From Tiliqua scincoides (lineage: Eukaryota > Chordata > Lepidosauria > Squamata > Scincidae), in NCBI RefSeq assembly GCF_035046505.1, contig NC_089823.1, positions 27,018,388-27,082,387 on the forward strand: a stretch of DNA of 64,000 nt. The letters are read 5' to 3'. Positions 1 through 38,508 of the stretch are shown here, one piece after another. The position numbers and the translations under genes are program-made. Below the pieces are notes generated by a model, which ran no database searches, was not told where the DNA came from, and saw nothing but the letters and a program-made list of their open reading frames with translations. Position 1 is the first letter of the stretch. Each line of letters begins with the position of its first letter.

Positions 1-525
1 CCTGGCTGCTCTGAACACCACCCTCCTCTTCTCCCCTTGAAAGGGAGGAGAGCAGCCCTCAGCAGTGCCACTTTCAAACTGCTGTTGCCAGACCTTCCCT
101 CCTCTCCTTATGGGAAGAGAGAAAGGGGCACCCTAGAGAGGTAGTGTACTGTGAGTCAAGAGTGACTCCTGGCATGCTGATTCTCTAGGCCGCCCTCTCC
201 TCCTCTCCAAAATTGTGACTCCCAGGGTGCTGATGCTCTATGGCCCCCCTTTCCTCTCCTCCTCCTATAAAGGAGGAGGGGAGTGGGGCAGCCATCTGGC
301 CCCAAATCACTGCCAGAGAGGCAGCTATTCTGGCCTGACCCCTCCTCCATTGGGAGGTGTTTTTTTTTAAAAAGTGAAAGTAGCCAACAGAGCTGCTGGC
401 TTCTTTCGCTTTTAAAGAAGACAAACTGGCAGCGGAGGGGGCGAGACTGGCAGAGGTGCCCCTGGAGGTTGAGTACCTGGGCACTTGCCCCACTTGCCTC
501 CCTCTAGGTCCGCCACTGATGCAGT
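1..525. repeat. Unclassified pyrimidine/purine-rich repeat region
   Basis: The stretch is rich in CTCC and GGAGG blocks that can pair with one another, for example near 40-55 and 262-285. It ends near 500-525 with GTCCGCCACTG, which looks like a transposon terminus. The frames across it are low complexity and show no protein family. It is probably an interspersed repeat of unknown class. Confidence 0.35.
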
Positions 526-1230
526 GTAAGTATCTATGACGGTTCTGTTCCCAGAACTCAGATGGATGCCAAAAATCTTGTTAAAGGAAATCCATTTAAA
601 AAACAATGTCCCTTTGCTCAGCAATTTAAAAACAGTCTTGCTTACCTTTGTAATGTGGGAATAGAGGCAGACAGACAATCAGTCTCTCTCCACACACTTA
701 GAAAGGCTTTACTCCAAGGCAACCACCCCTCCCTTCACTACAGGAGAAAGAATGCAAAGAGGAGGTGATAATCACTTCCACTTAGCATTTTTTCACTTGC
801 TCAGGGGGAAAGGAGGGATCACTTGCCTGAGTGAAACTGTTCTGAGCACCTGGAGAGAGGGAGAGACAGATTGCCCCTGTTACAATGATAAGTGAGGCTA
901 TTGTTTAATGTTATGGTTACTGTTAAATTTTTTTCCTTTAAAGGGCCCTTCTCATTGCATTGAGATAAAATTGCAGGTGAAAAATTTGTGGATAATTAGG
1001 TTATACCTGTAATTGTACTATTAACAGACTAATAACCATGTCTTGACAAGGAAAAAAAGCCAACCAAAACAATCAGGTTAAATGTTTAAGTTCCACTGAT
1101 TTTACTGAGAGATTCAAGTGTGTGCCAGATTCTCACTGCAATCAACAGTGGCTTGATCATGCACTTAATGCCCGTGTTGACTTCTGAGTCCAAGAAGCTG
1201 AATATTATAAAGAGGCAAAACCAACATTTT
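526..1230. other. Downstream flank of HSPH1, nothing recognised
   Basis: AT-rich sequence beyond the HSPH1 polyadenylation site. I see no exon, RNA gene or clear repeat. Confidence 0.5.
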
Positions 1231-1254
1231 TAAGAACATACCATTTCAATGAAC

Positions 1255-1260
1255 TTTATT
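1255..1260 (-). terminator. HSPH1: HSPH1 polyadenylation signal AATAAA
   Basis: The minus strand reads AATAAAG about 634 bp after the HSPH1 stop codon, and the following bases (1230-1250) are U/GU-rich in the transcript. It is the only canonical hexamer I noticed in a sensible position, so cleavage is expected near 1230-1245. Confidence 0.7.
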
Positions 1261-1893
1261 AAAGCTCACTAAAGGCATCACAGGAACTTACAACAGGATC
1301 AGCATTGCCTTCATTCCATTTTCTACACATGAAAGTGTACTTGTTGAGCAAGAGACTAAACTTAAGCAATTCTGCATGCTGCTTCACATTTCTTATCTTT
1401 ACTTCTAGCAAATATTTTGGATGATGATACAAAGAACATTAAAAAAATGTTTGGCTTTCATGAAGGCTTTTGAGAGCCTCTCAGGTGGGATATACCAAAA
1501 ATGAAGAAGAAAGAAAAACTACCTTGGCATCTACAAAGCTCTAGTTGCAACCTTTTTTCTTTTTTTTTTTTTAAAAAAAGGAGCAGTGCCTTTCGTAACA
1601 ATTCCTTGATATTTCCTTAATTGTACAAAAGGTTACATTCCCGCACAGAAGATTCAGTAAGTGTTCACAATTCCACAGGAATCTGAAAGTTACCAAGGCA
1701 ATTTTCCTTTTAGGATTATCATGATTGCAACGTCTACCGTTTCAATATAATCATTCCCCACATAATACAACAGAACTTTAAAGTGTTATAAACAAAATAT
1801 AAATAGTTCCCCCAAACATTGCGTTCCCCCAGATCATGTAATACAACCAAAAGCTTGTTTCCATGATGGACTTGCTAGCTGAAATGCAACGAT
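1261..1893 (-). other. HSPH1: HSPH1 3' untranslated region
   Basis: Sequence between the TAG stop (1894-1896) and the AATAAA signal. It is AT-rich and contains a homopolymer run near 1557-1580 (T on the plus strand, A in the mRNA). It carries no open frame of note. The end is inferred from the poly(A) hexamer. Confidence 0.65.
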
Positions 1894-27560
<25,667 letters not shown>

Positions 27561-28360
27561 TATGAAGCACAAACCTACCTTTCAACCTGAAAGCTGTTTT
27601 AGCACAATTGTTAAGAACCTGAGCAGGACTGGGACACAATCTCCTGGTACCTGAACAGGTGCACCAGATACCTCCCCCTTTATCTGTTGGTGCTCTTATC
27701 CAGTGATCTTGCTATGAGCCCACAACTGAGGCTTTGCAGCCCCATTGGGCCCTTTTTGTGGACTTGTTGTATATCACTAAAACATCGTGGCATACTATAC
27801 CATTATTCCAGAAGCTGGTGTTCTGCCATGTTTTCTGGAAAATTATTCATAACACATAGTGCAATGTGGATTTAGGATAGGTTTTGTGCTGTCCTATATA
27901 TTTCCAGTTAGTCCAATGGGACATCATTTTGGTGGATCTTGCTAGCTTGGAGTTGGTGTTTCAGCCTCTTTTCCTGGAAAACCATTTAAAGCCAGATACA
28001 TTTGAGAATTTTTTGTAGTTTGTTACATCATGCCAATTAGTCCAATGGCCCTGTGATTTTGGTTGCTCCAGCTAACTCCAAAATGGGCATTTTTTCTAAA
28101 ACAAACAAAAACTTATTTGTAGCCTGGAACAGGTACTAGAACCTGGAATGCGAGGAGTCGGGGTGGGATTGTGACTTGCTATGTCAGTCCCAGTTATTCA
28201 AGTGGACCCTATGATTTTGGCTGCTCTGCCTATTTCAGGTGAACCTGTCTCCCTATAAAGTGTTACCCAGATCAGGTTTTGGAATTCTGAATTTTGGGTC
28301 ATTTGTGGTCTCATTTTATCACTCCCACTTAATATGTTGTACAAGTTTTGCTCTGTATTT
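27561..28360. other. Intergenic, nothing recognised
   Basis: Non-coding sequence with loosely repeated phrases such as AGTCCAATGG (27911, 28039). No gene or intact element seen. Confidence 0.4.
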
Positions 28361-28369
28361 ATTTATTTT

Positions 28370-28572
28370 TCACATTTTATATCACTCCTCCTCCAACCTA
28401 TGTACTATACTTCTTCCCTCCTTTTGTCCTCACAACAACCCTGTGAGGTAGGTTAGGCTAAGAGGTAGTGACTAGCCCAACGTCACCCAGGAAGCTTCAT
28501 GCCTGAATGGGGATTTGAATCTGGATCTTCCAGGTGTAAGTATAACTCCAGAACCATAACACCACTGAGGAC
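28370..28572 (-). mobile_element. MIR-like SINE
   Basis: TCCTCACAACAACCCTGTGA, then GGTAGGTTAGGC, GTCACCCAGGAAGCTTCATG and GGGGATTTGAATC match the MIR/CORE-SINE body read in reverse. tRNA-derived and non-coding. Confidence 0.6.
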
Positions 28573-29440
28573 CTGTCATTCAAAGCTGCTTGTTAAAAGC
28601 AGGTTTTGGCTGAGAAAGGGCTAATACAATTTTCTGAATGGGTCCCATTTCCAAAATATTGTTCTCATGTATCTCTAATATATGCCACTGTGCATTGCAT
28701 GATACTGAGCTAGAAAATATTCTGGTGTGTTCTGTCCTCTTCCAGATTAGTTTTGACTGAGAATGGGTTAATAAAAGCATGCTGTTGGAAGGGTTTCAGA
28801 TCTAAAGTAGTGCTCCCAAATATCTCTAACATATCCTGCTTTTTTTTTAATTGGTCGCTCTGGCCAATTCCATTCCAGCTTTTACACCATATCTGAATAT
28901 AAACCAGCTTCAAAATTCTATATTTACTGAAGCAACCTTCAGTCATAGAAGTTTATGCTGTGCTAATGTGTTAATTGTGCTACAGGATTCCTTCATTTTA
29001 AAACTGTGGTTTAATAACCCATCCATGTCCAACAAGATGTGCTATGAAAAATATATTTAATTTTAAATGTGTAAGGTAGGCAACATTTCACTTAACGCAC
29101 AAAACTAAGTAGTAGATATGTTAACACATGGCTTCCTCACTGGTAAGCATAACTCTCTTATTAGTACAAACTGTTCTATGGAAAGCAGAGCTTTCCTGCT
29201 TGCAAGTACTGTCTTGTACTTTAATATATCCTTTGAAGTTGTTGTATTTTCCTGTTTTTGTGAATGGGAACATTTGAGCCCAATTTGACTTATGCTGCAA
29301 TCTTGTACACACTTACCTGGGTGTAAGTTCCTCTTGTTTCTTTGCACCAAACATGGCTCATACACATTGAAGAAGATCTAAGGGACCAGTGATCAACCAT
29401 CGACAAGGCTAGAAATATTTCCAAGAGTGGAAGCATGTCA
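28573..29440. other. Intergenic, mostly unrecognised
   Basis: AT-rich. Near 29285-29340 there is a partial palindromic-MITE arm (GCTGCAATCTTGTACACAC, then TTACCTGGGTGTAAG). The rest shows nothing I can name. Confidence 0.4.
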
Positions 29441-29446
29441 TGAATG

Positions 29447-29636
29447 ACACAGGGCCCAATCCTATTCAATTTTCCAGAGCCAGTGCTGCTGAGCCAATGG
29501 GGTATGCACTGCTTCCTGTGTTGGGGAGGCAGTCACAGAGGCCTCCTCAAGGTATGGAAACATTTGTTCTGTTACCGCGGGGTTGCATTGCAGCTGCACT
29601 GGTACTGGAAAGATGCATAGGGTTGGGCCTACACAG
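29447..29636. mobile_element. AATCCTA-ended MITE (longer family)
   Basis: Begins AGGGCCCAATCCTATTCAAT and ends GATGCATAGGGTTGGGCCT. Internal GTATGCACTGCTTCCTG and CCTCCTCAAGG match 31040 and 38263. Confidence 0.6.
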
Positions 29637-30007
29637 ATCCTAGCAGCACCTACAGCAGCATATTGATTGGGAGGACAACCTGCTCCCCAAGCACCAGCTA
29701 AGGACTAAAGAAGAAGTTCCCCAGGACTCAATAGGACTTATTTCTGAGAAGATATCCATAGATTTGCACTGCAACTCAGTTATATCTAATAAGGCTTAGG
29801 CCTACATTTCATAAACATAAGAAGTGGAAATAACATAAGAAGTGCATCTGCTTCTGATGCAGTCTTCAGGCTATAGGTTGCTGATCCCTAGTGTATTATT
29901 GTGCTTTGACTCCAGCTGCTCAAGTGAAAGTACTGTAGTATACAGATTAGTTGCAGCCTGTGTGTAAGTTTGTTTGCACTGAATATTGTTTTTCTGACCG
30001 TTTTCAC

Positions 30008-30530
30008 TAAGAACATAAGAACAGCCCCACTGGATCAGCCCATAGGCCCATCTAGTCCAACTTCCTGTATCTCACAGCGGCCCACCAAATGCCCCAGGGA
30101 GCACAACAGATAACAAGAGACCTCATCGTGGTGCCCTCCCTTGCATCTGACATTCTGACATAGCCCATTTCTAAAATCAGGAGATTGCACATACACATCA
30201 TGGCTTGTAACCCATAATGGATTTTTCCTCCAGAAACTTGTCCAATCCTCTTTTAAAGGCATCCAGACCAGATGCCATCACCACATCCTGTGGCAAGGAG
30301 TTCCACAGACCAACCACACGCTGAGTAAAGAAATATTTTCTTTTGTCTGTTCTAACTCTCCCAACACTCAATTTTAGTTGATGTCCCCTGGTTCTGGTGT
30401 TATGTGAAAGCGTAAAGAGCATCTCTCTATCCACTCTGTCCATCCCCTGCATAATTTTGTATGTCTCAATCATGTCCCCCCTCAGGCGTCTCTTTTCTAG
30501 GCTGAGGAGGCCCAAACGCCTATAATACAT
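30008..30530 (-). mobile_element. CR1 LINE 3' end
   Basis: The minus strand encodes RRLGLLSLEKRRLRGDMIET through RKYFFTQRVVGLWNSLPQDV and FLEEKS, the C-terminus of the CR1 ORF2 protein, then the CR1 3' UTR ending at AAGAACATAAGAAC. Strongly 5'-truncated. Very similar to the 54923-57531 copy, so relatively young. Confidence 0.9.
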
Positions 30531-31039
30531 TAGTGGTTTTTCAACTTCAAAAAAAGAATATGTGTTAGCAGAATAGTAAAAGGTAAAAATAATATATTTG
30601 AAAATTCTTTTTTTCCGAATAGAGAGATTATAAGAATAAAAGGTTGTAATTAGTTGACAACCTCAGAAAGCTTTATGAATAATTAGAAATTTTCTACAGG
30701 AACCTCTTCTTAATATATATTTCTTTTCTACTTTAAAGAGGGAGAGCAGCTGCTGTTCTATTTCACAGCATCAGGACTACATGAAAGCTCTTGAAACATA
30801 ATAAGAATACTAGGGGGAGCTCTAACCACATGGAAAACACTAGTTTACTTCACCTTTAAGGGAATGCAACAGTATTATAATGCTTTTTCCTTAAAGTTTT
30901 TTAAGCAAGTAGAATGAGTTTCTGGCGTAGTTACTGTGACTTCTGTTCTAGAGACTGTTTTCAGCCCTGGAACATAATGTGTAATAGTAATGATGACCTT
31001 TGAATATGTGCAGAATGCCTTTATTCCAAAACTGAGTTA

Positions 31040-31240
31040 GGGCGCAATCCTAACCCCTTATTTCAGTGCTTTCCAGCACTGGCATAGCAGTGCCAATGGG
31101 ATATGTACTGCATCCTGCAGTTGGGTGTCACCCACAGAGACCTCCTCAAAGTAAGGGAATGTTTGTTCCCTTACCTCACAGCTGCATTGCCCTTATGTCA
31201 GTGCTGGAAAGCACTGACATAAGGGGTTAGGATTGCACCT
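31040..31240. mobile_element. AATCCTA-ended MITE (longer family)
   Basis: Inverted ends GGGCGCAATCCTAACCCCTT and AAGGGGTTAGGATTGCACC. A TTA precedes it and TTT follows, compatible with a decayed 3-bp target duplication. 201 bp. Confidence 0.75.
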
Positions 31241-31479
31241 TTAGTGTAACAAGCACCTTGACTGTCAGGTCATAATATGGTTGTTAGAAGGCTTGGGTTC
31301 TAAAACCTCTTTTTAAAACTGCTGAGCAGCTTGTAAGTGAAAATGATGCAGTAAGGATGATGTGCAATATGATCTATTCATTTTTGTGTTTTAATAGCAA
31401 GTGTCTTGCTGCTATGAGAGGAGTGGTCTTTTCTTGGGAAAGTACTTAGACTGTACAGCTTATTATTCTTTTTGCATTT

Positions 31480-31670
31480 AAGGCCCAATCCTATCCCCAA
31501 GGTATGCTGGTGTAACTCTTAAGTACACTGTTGCAATGACAGCCATGCTGGCATAGAAATCTGCCTGTTGACAGTCCTGACAGTCCTGCCGTGGAAGCCA
31601 GTACAGTGTCAGCAGAATGCTGCACCAGTGTCCAACACAGGGAGAAGATGATATGGAGGGGGAGGGAAAC
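31480..31670. mobile_element. Possible AATCCTA-ended MITE fragment
   Basis: Begins AGGCCCAATCCTATCCCCAA with AGTGTCAGCAGAATGCTG inside, but no matching right terminus could be placed. Confidence 0.3.
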
Positions 31671-34019
31671 ACTTTGAGTTGTTCTCGAATTGTGAGAAAG
31701 TTTGAGAACTTCTGGCATAAGGATATAGACTATATTTGGCAGCCAATTACATCAAACCAGCCCAAATATATAGGAACTTGCCAGTGAGACCACAGCTCAA
31801 ATTATGAGCAGCATGGGACTGTCGCTTTCTCATCTCCTGTGGTGAAAGGACACTTGTCACACAAACAGAGCACTCTGCACAAACCACCTCTTTCCCTTAC
31901 AACATGTATGGTAACACAACACTGATCTCAGAATTCTTATTGCAGTTAGCTTGGCCCAAGAGACCCCACATGCAAATGCCCAACTGTATCTCACCGCCAC
32001 AACAGTGAAGCAAAGGGGGAAGGTATTCCATGTTGTCACACATTGATGCGGAGTCTCACTCTTATGTCTCTGTTCTCCCCTTCTGCCCTTTCACAATTAT
32101 TACCAGTCTCTGCTCTCAACTGTGTTGCCTAATCATCTCCCCCTTTTGCAACAATTAAGTGCAGGGAATGTCGGCTCCCTTTTTGTGAACGCTAGGAGCT
32201 CCAACCATTGATGTCAGGGGGCCAAACACTCATTTGAATCCCATTGGTTTTTCAGGACTGCATCATTGCCACAGGAGGCTGAACATTGGCCCTTTGTAGA
32301 GTTCCCCATCAGCCCTCCCAGGAGAGGGAAAGGTAATGTTCCCAGCCAGCGTGCTCTCATCTCTTACAGGACCCACTGCAAGTACACTCTGGAGGCACCA
32401 CTCTCCTTCACCAACACTGAGTATGCATCTCTATCCAGAGACCAGGTGTGACTGATGCTATTGTCTATTCCTGGTTATGTCTTCTGTGTTTCTTCTTGCT
32501 ACCACAGATGGCTGTCCCACAGGTTAAGACACTGTGCTGATGCAAAGGGAAGCCTACAGCCTGTCTGCCAGTCAAGTTCCCATGACTTTGCAGACTCCAT
32601 GGCAGACAGTAAACCAACCGATGCAGGCAGACCTCATTGGCACTGGTGGCTTCCTGTTAGATAACTTGCAATGGTGCAATAGCCCTGATGAGAAGAGATG
32701 GGCAGCAACTGAACTTGTGTATTTTCCTTTCAAAATCTCTATCACTGATGCTATTCAATAAAAACTTTAGTGGGTTCACACTTGTTGATTCCTTGTTGCT
32801 AGATAGGGATCCCCCTCCCATCTCAGCTAGCCTCAATATGGGACTCCATGGGGGTCCCCACTTCTCCCAGAGCCTGCAGCAGCCCCACTCCATGAAATCT
32901 TGGGTTCCAAGGATACTTCTCAATTATCATGAACCCCTGTTGTCTGCTACCATAGTATATGATGAGCAGTGGCGAGGGACAGAAGGGACAGTGATGAAGC
33001 AAAGCATGTGATGTGTGTGGGTGTGGCTAGATGGGCAAGCTGCTGCAGTCAGCATCCTGTGTCACACACCAGCCCAATGATGGGCCCATGCAATGCTCCA
33101 TCTCCCTATATGCCTGGTTGCAGTGATGCAAGGTGTTAATTCTAGTTGAGGTACACATTGCTTGCCTTCTTCTGTGCCTGTGGTTAGAAGCAACTTCGTT
33201 GCCAGTGTGGGTTCTAGACCTACCTCCCCTTTTGGCCTTGCCATGGGTGTTTCTGGCCAGTCATGCAGAGGGTGAGTGCCTTGCTGGTTAGGGCATGTCC
33301 CTTGGCTGGGCTCAAACCTGTTTAGCCTGGCTCCCAGCCTGTGACTTTGTGCAGTGACCTACCCCAGATTCTGCTTTGCCTGCACACTGTTGAGACTCCA
33401 CTTGTGATCTGTCCCAGTTCCTCCTTTGAAAAAACCGTTCACTGTGAGTAGTGAAGGCCCTCACAAGTACTCAGACCTTTGCCACGGAAAGATTTGTGCA
33501 TTTGTTGTATGTGGCTGCCTTCTGAGGGAACGTTCTTCCCTTTACTCTGTTCAAAAAGGTATGTTGTGCTTCTCATTCATAGTAGCTGGCAGGGGGCATC
33601 CTCCCAGCATCAGATGTTCAATGGTCCTGCACCTGTCCCCCAGTCTGTTTGTCCTGGTGACACTTCTTTGGCTGCCAGTATTGGGACTGGGTGAATGCAG
33701 TGTTTGGATCCCTGAACATCACACTATGACATGCCAACACTGTGCCACTGTCAGGCCGTTGCTTTATTGTTGATGTGCTGTACTGGCCTATATGGATGCT
33801 GGACTGTGTTGTTTTCATGGATGCCATTGGCATTGCTGGGAAGGGCTATATCTGCATTACTGGAAGGGCTGCACTTTTGTGGCATTGTCTGGACAGACTT
33901 AGGATACAGTGGACATCGTGCTGCTGTCTATGTGATGTCAGTGCAGCATCTGAATAGGATTGGGCCATTAATATTGTCTTCACTGTCATGGTACTAAGCT
34001 TTTAGACTGTTTCTAAATA
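31671..34019. other. Intergenic, no gene recognised
   Basis: About 2.3 kb of moderately GC-balanced sequence. Open frames up to 115 codons (33426-33773) have no recognisable domain and no supporting splice structure. No complete repeat is seen. Confidence 0.4.
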
Positions 34020-34027
34020 ACCTAGAT

Positions 34028-34511
34028 CAGGGATTCTCAAACTTCTTGAGAGTAAAACTCCTGAGGTTTGTGAAGGAGTGGGGAAAAAGGCAGCAACGCA
34101 ATTCCCAGGATCGCACCCCTGCAGGGGCGGGGGCTTTTTCCTTAACCTGCGTTACCTTCTGCTGGCCACCCTGGGATGCAGGGAGCCCTGCGGAGCCCTC
34201 TGCAGGCTCCCTGTATCTTGTAGAAAGTGAAAATACCAATTGCAACCCACTTCCAATTTTGCGATCACTACCTGGAAGTGGGTCACAGTCGCTATTTTCA
34301 CTTTCTACAAGTTGCAGAGTGCTCTGCGGGCTCTCCGCACTTCAGGGAGGCCAGCAGAAGATAAGGCAGGTTAAGGAAAAAGCCCCCCGCCCCCACAGGG
34401 CACAATCCTGGGGATTGCATCACTGCCTTCTCCCTTCCCCCGCCCCTTATGGGGGCAGAGGCTACGGTCCTTAGGTTAGGGCATCACGATGCCCCAGTTT
34501 GAGAACCACAA
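34028..34511. mobile_element. Foldback hAT-type element
   Basis: Ends CAGGGATTCTCAAAC and GTTTGAGAACCACAA; flanks ACCTAGAT (34020-34027) and TCCTAGAT (34512-34519), an 8-bp duplication with one change. Long internal arms pair, for example TTGTAGAAAGTGAAAATA at 34217 against TATTTTCACTTTCTACAAG at 34293. Confidence 0.75.
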
Positions 34512-34667
34512 TCCTAGATGTTTAGTCATGTTGCAGCACCGTAATGACTGACTATTGTGGCACATGTTTTTATGGACTACAGTCCATGTGAGGCTCACAA
34601 AAGTTCATTTTATTAGTTTTGAAGGTACCACCAGACTTTTTGTTCTGTTTAATAGTACTAAGAATGT

Positions 34668-34760
34668 AAGAGCCCTGCTGGATCAGAGTTCATCTAATCT
34701 AGCATCCTGTTTCCCACAGTGCTCAGCTAGGTGCCCACAAGTAGGAGATGGGCAGACCCT
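34668..34760 (-). mobile_element. CR1 3'-end fragment
   Basis: AAGAGCCCTGCTGGATCAG, then CATCTAATCTAGCATCCTGT, matches the terminal CR1 sequence in reverse. Old and short. Confidence 0.6.
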
Positions 34761-35405
34761 TTCCCACTCATTTACTTCTTTTCAACCAAAGTCCTTAAAG
34801 TTGTTCACAACATTTATAAAATATACAGAACGTACACACAATAAACATCACTCTTTAAAACAAGTATAACTGAAGTAGGATTATGCATCGGTCATATTCA
34901 CCTGCCTCCCTTTCCTACTTTTCACCAGACAGGTAGTCTTGGATGTTATGTTTTCTGTTCTTGAAATTGCTGTGTTGATATAACACTTTTTATATTTTTA
35001 ATATTTTTATGTTTTTAATATTTTTATATTTACAACACTTACAATATTTTTGACCCATTTCATTTCAGTTTTGTCCTTTGCTGTCCTGGAAATAGGCCAT
35101 GGATATTTTCTGTAAACCAGTATTTTCTGCTCCTGAAATGGAATGAAATGTGTGTGTTTTTCTCAATGCTGAATTTGCACACTTTACCTGGGTACTCATA
35201 AACAAATCCATTTGATGCTGTTTCTTCGGCCCCCAAAAACAGAGAAGGGAAAGTGCAAGTCTTGTACCTTTTGGATGAGATGCAAGTGTTTTCACAAAGC
35301 TAGTAATCACTATTCTAGACACAAATCCTTATGCAGTTTTCTAAAGCAGATCACAACAAAAGGTGGGCTGGACACATCCTTTCAAAACTCCATAGCTGTA
35401 GCTAT
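34761..35405. other. Intergenic, AT-rich
   Basis: Includes a short tandem AT tract at 34980-35055 built on TTTTTAATATTTTTATG. No gene or named element. Confidence 0.4.
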
Positions 35406-35498
35406 TACGATACACTCTTATGCTCTACTTAGAAGTAAGCTCCTTTGAGTTCAGTGGGACTTACTCCCAGGTAAGTATATACACAGGATAGCAGCCTT
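35405..35498. mobile_element. 90-bp palindromic MITE, degenerate copy
   Basis: Left arm CTACTTAGAAGTAAGCTCC, centre TTGAGTTCA, right arm GGGACTTACTCCCAGGTAAG and end GATAGCAGCCTTG. Confidence 0.6.
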
Positions 35499-36462
35499 GA
35501 ATGTTTTTGCTGTTTCCTGTGATGATATACAGTACATCATTTTGTATCCTCTGAGGGGGGCAAGTATCTGCAATTATTGCAGAAAGTAAATGATTTAGCA
35601 ACTCAGACCTGTCAATCAAGTAGTTCTTGCAGGTCTGCATACATGTATCTTCAAACATTGCAGAAAACAGATGATCAACATGCTTGTGAAGAATAGAAGG
35701 ACACACAGTTTGTGTGTATAACAAGCAGTTTGTCAAGTTTTTTCATATTAGCTGTTTTGACACATTTCTTCTGTATGGCTGCAGCAAAGCTTCTTCGGGT
35801 CATTTCAAAGGTTATGCAAATCATACACAGTTGTAAAAACAACAGAAAACAGTATTCCGCACATCTTCATTGCTCTGTTATTGCCAATAGCAAATTTGCA
35901 GGATTGCACACCTTAAGATTTGCAGACCTTAAACAAATTGCAGGTTTGGTGTGTGCTGTACCACTAAATTTTTTGCAGCCAGTAATCTATGCTCTTGTCC
36001 TTGCATGCAGGATCGATCATGAACTGCTGTGTAGGAAGACTTTCCAATTCAAAAGGTAATATTTTACCTTTATCGCTTTTAGACAGAACTGCGTTTGGAA
36101 GGTGCCTGCAGTATGTGATTCAGTATGAATACTGGTATTTCACATCTCAGATGTGTGTGGGAGAGTATGGGGACTGAACAATAGGTGCCTGTAATGTCAG
36201 GTTACTAGGGATATATGAATATCAAATCAATATTTGTTTATATTGTGAAACTGAGTGATGCATTTTTCCTTGGAGGAAAAAGAGGTCCTGAAAGTAAATG
36301 GCAATCCATCTTCTACTGTCTAATGCATGATTATACACAAACAACCATTTGGCACAATGGTCTGGAAGTCCAGGGAGGTAGCTGGAGCAGGAATGCAGTC
36401 ATCTTGCCTATAATAGCCAGGAAGGGAGCTCTATTACACACAAGATCTGCAAATCGTTAATA

Positions 36463-36687
36463 CAGTTTCAACCTTTTTCATCTTGTGGCTCACTGACAAG
36501 GCACTAAAATTGTCAAGGCACACCATCAGGTTTTTGACAATTGACAAGGCAAACCATGCTGCCAGCAGGGTGCTCACATTCCCCATTGGCCCTACTAATA
36601 AATGACCTTTCCCCAAATTCCTGTGGCACACTTGTGAATCACTCACAGCACACCAATGTGCCACGGCACAGAGGTTGAAAATGGCTG
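36463..36687. mobile_element. Short hAT element
   Basis: Ends CAGTTTCAACCTTTTTCATC and GAGGTTGAAAATGGCTG; flanks CGTTAATA (36455-36462) and TGTTAATA (36688-36695). 225 bp, non-coding. Confidence 0.75.
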
Positions 36688-36759
36688 TGTTAATACATCT
36701 TGTCTGTACAAGGATCCGCAAGAGGGAAATGAGACAATTACTTTCAACGAGCATCAGAA

Positions 36760-38255
36760 TAGAATAAGAATAATCTTTATTGGCATATATCCAAAAAACA
36801 GTGACTATTTGAGAAATATTACTGGAAGGGTAACAATTTCTTACTGCTATAACAGGTGACAGAATTAAATAAAGCCTATAAAGTCGTCCTTAATTACAGC
36901 AAAACATAAAGTCAAAAAAGGTAAATTAAACCTAAACTAAAATATCCATATCAATATCCACCTAACAATTTACATTAAATTTAGCTATTTCTTAACCACA
37001 AGGAAATTTGAAGCGCTATCCTATACCGTAATTTTGTTTATCACCACCAGCACAAACTTCAAAACCTTCATTTTCTCAGATGAGCAAGTATTTAAGAGAA
37101 ACTGTTTTTGGAATGTCTGAGAGTCCATCTCTGTTAATCAAAATAGATGTCAAATAGGTAGAACAAGCACTGTCCTGCCACGGGCAATAAAATATATGCT
37201 AAATAGATTCAGCTGACCCGATTACAGGGACAGCAATGGTCTTAGTAGGGGATCTTACAATATCTCCTTGCTGTCATCCTTGAGGGAATAATGCTGAACC
37301 TTGCCACAGGTTAAGTGTGCCACTGTCAAGGGCTATCACTGAATAAAGGTGGGTTGCCATTTTTCTAAACTGATATGGGATGGAATGATTTAAAGGAGAG
37401 CAGACCTTCATGGCCAGATGTGGGAAGTGTCTTTGGGAAGTGTCAGACTAGATGTTATTTCACACATGAGTTTGGAACTAGCCTGGCTTGTAACCCATCA
37501 AACAGCAGCCAGATCAGTCCCATGGCGTGGGATGGAAATTCCTTTAACATGGTCCCAGTCCAGATCAAGACCTCATGCAGCTGTGAAACCTGGCTTGGCC
37601 CCTCCCACCTTGCTTAGTGCCTGAGACTAAAATGAGGTGTTGCCTACTCACACAGTATGCCAGTCCCCTGCCACTCTCAGGACCCTCCCCATTTCTAAAG
37701 AGAGGGTGAGAAAATGAGGGAAGAAACACGAAAAGAGATGCCTAGAACTTCCTTTCACCCTAGCTTCTGTGCATCTGACATGCAGAGGTGGAGGTAGGAT
37801 AGAGGCGGTGGTAGGAGAAATAAAAGGTCAAGGTGTTGGAAGTAACGAGTTGTAGGGAAATTTCCATGCTGCTGCCAGGAAACCAAGCTATTCCTTTATG
37901 TGCTGCTGCAGAACCAGGGTCTTGCTGGATCTCATCAGATGACTCTAAATCAAAATAGGGGAAAAGGTGATTCGATGGAAACCTCAAGAACTCCAGCCAA
38001 AACCCAGGCTAACCAGAAGGGCTCTATGTCTTCAATGTGCCAGGCACTTCTAATACAATATCAGTAGGGCCTCTCAAGAAAACGTACACACACTTTAAAG
38101 TGTAAAATTTATTAGTGTTATAGTATGTGTGTGAATTGTAGCATAATTCACTTATATACTGCATAAGGGGTACACAGAAGTTGCTTGACACAGTAAATTA
38201 ATTAATGAATTAGACGAAAATGTTTCCTATTGCCTCTATACACCGCTGACATTGT
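36760..38255. other. Intergenic, nothing recognised
   Basis: AT-rich left part with AATAATCTTTATTGGC near 36765, which could be the 3' end of an old non-LTR element. The right part is unique-looking. No gene is supported. Confidence 0.35.
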
Positions 38256-38262
38256 TTACTAA

Positions 38263-38441
38263 GGGTGCAATCCTAACCAACTTTCCAACACTGGCACAGG
38301 TGTGCCAGTGGGATATGCATTGCATCCTGCAGTTGGGGGGCAGACATGGAGGGTTCCTCAAGGTAAAGAAATGTTTGTTCCCTTACCTCAGATTTGCATT
38401 GCCCTTACCACAATGCTGAAAAGTTGGTTAGGATTGCACCC
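38263..38441. mobile_element. AATCCTA-ended MITE with 3-bp duplication
   Basis: Inverted ends GGGTGCAATCCTAACCAACT and AGTTGGTTAGGATTGCACCC. TAA lies on both sides (38260-38262 allowing one base, and 38442-38444). 179 bp. Confidence 0.8.
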
Positions 38442-38508
38442 TAAGGGATCTGCAGATATCCCATGCCTACACACTTTACACATGTCTCTTCAATTGCTTC
38501 CCTTAGAT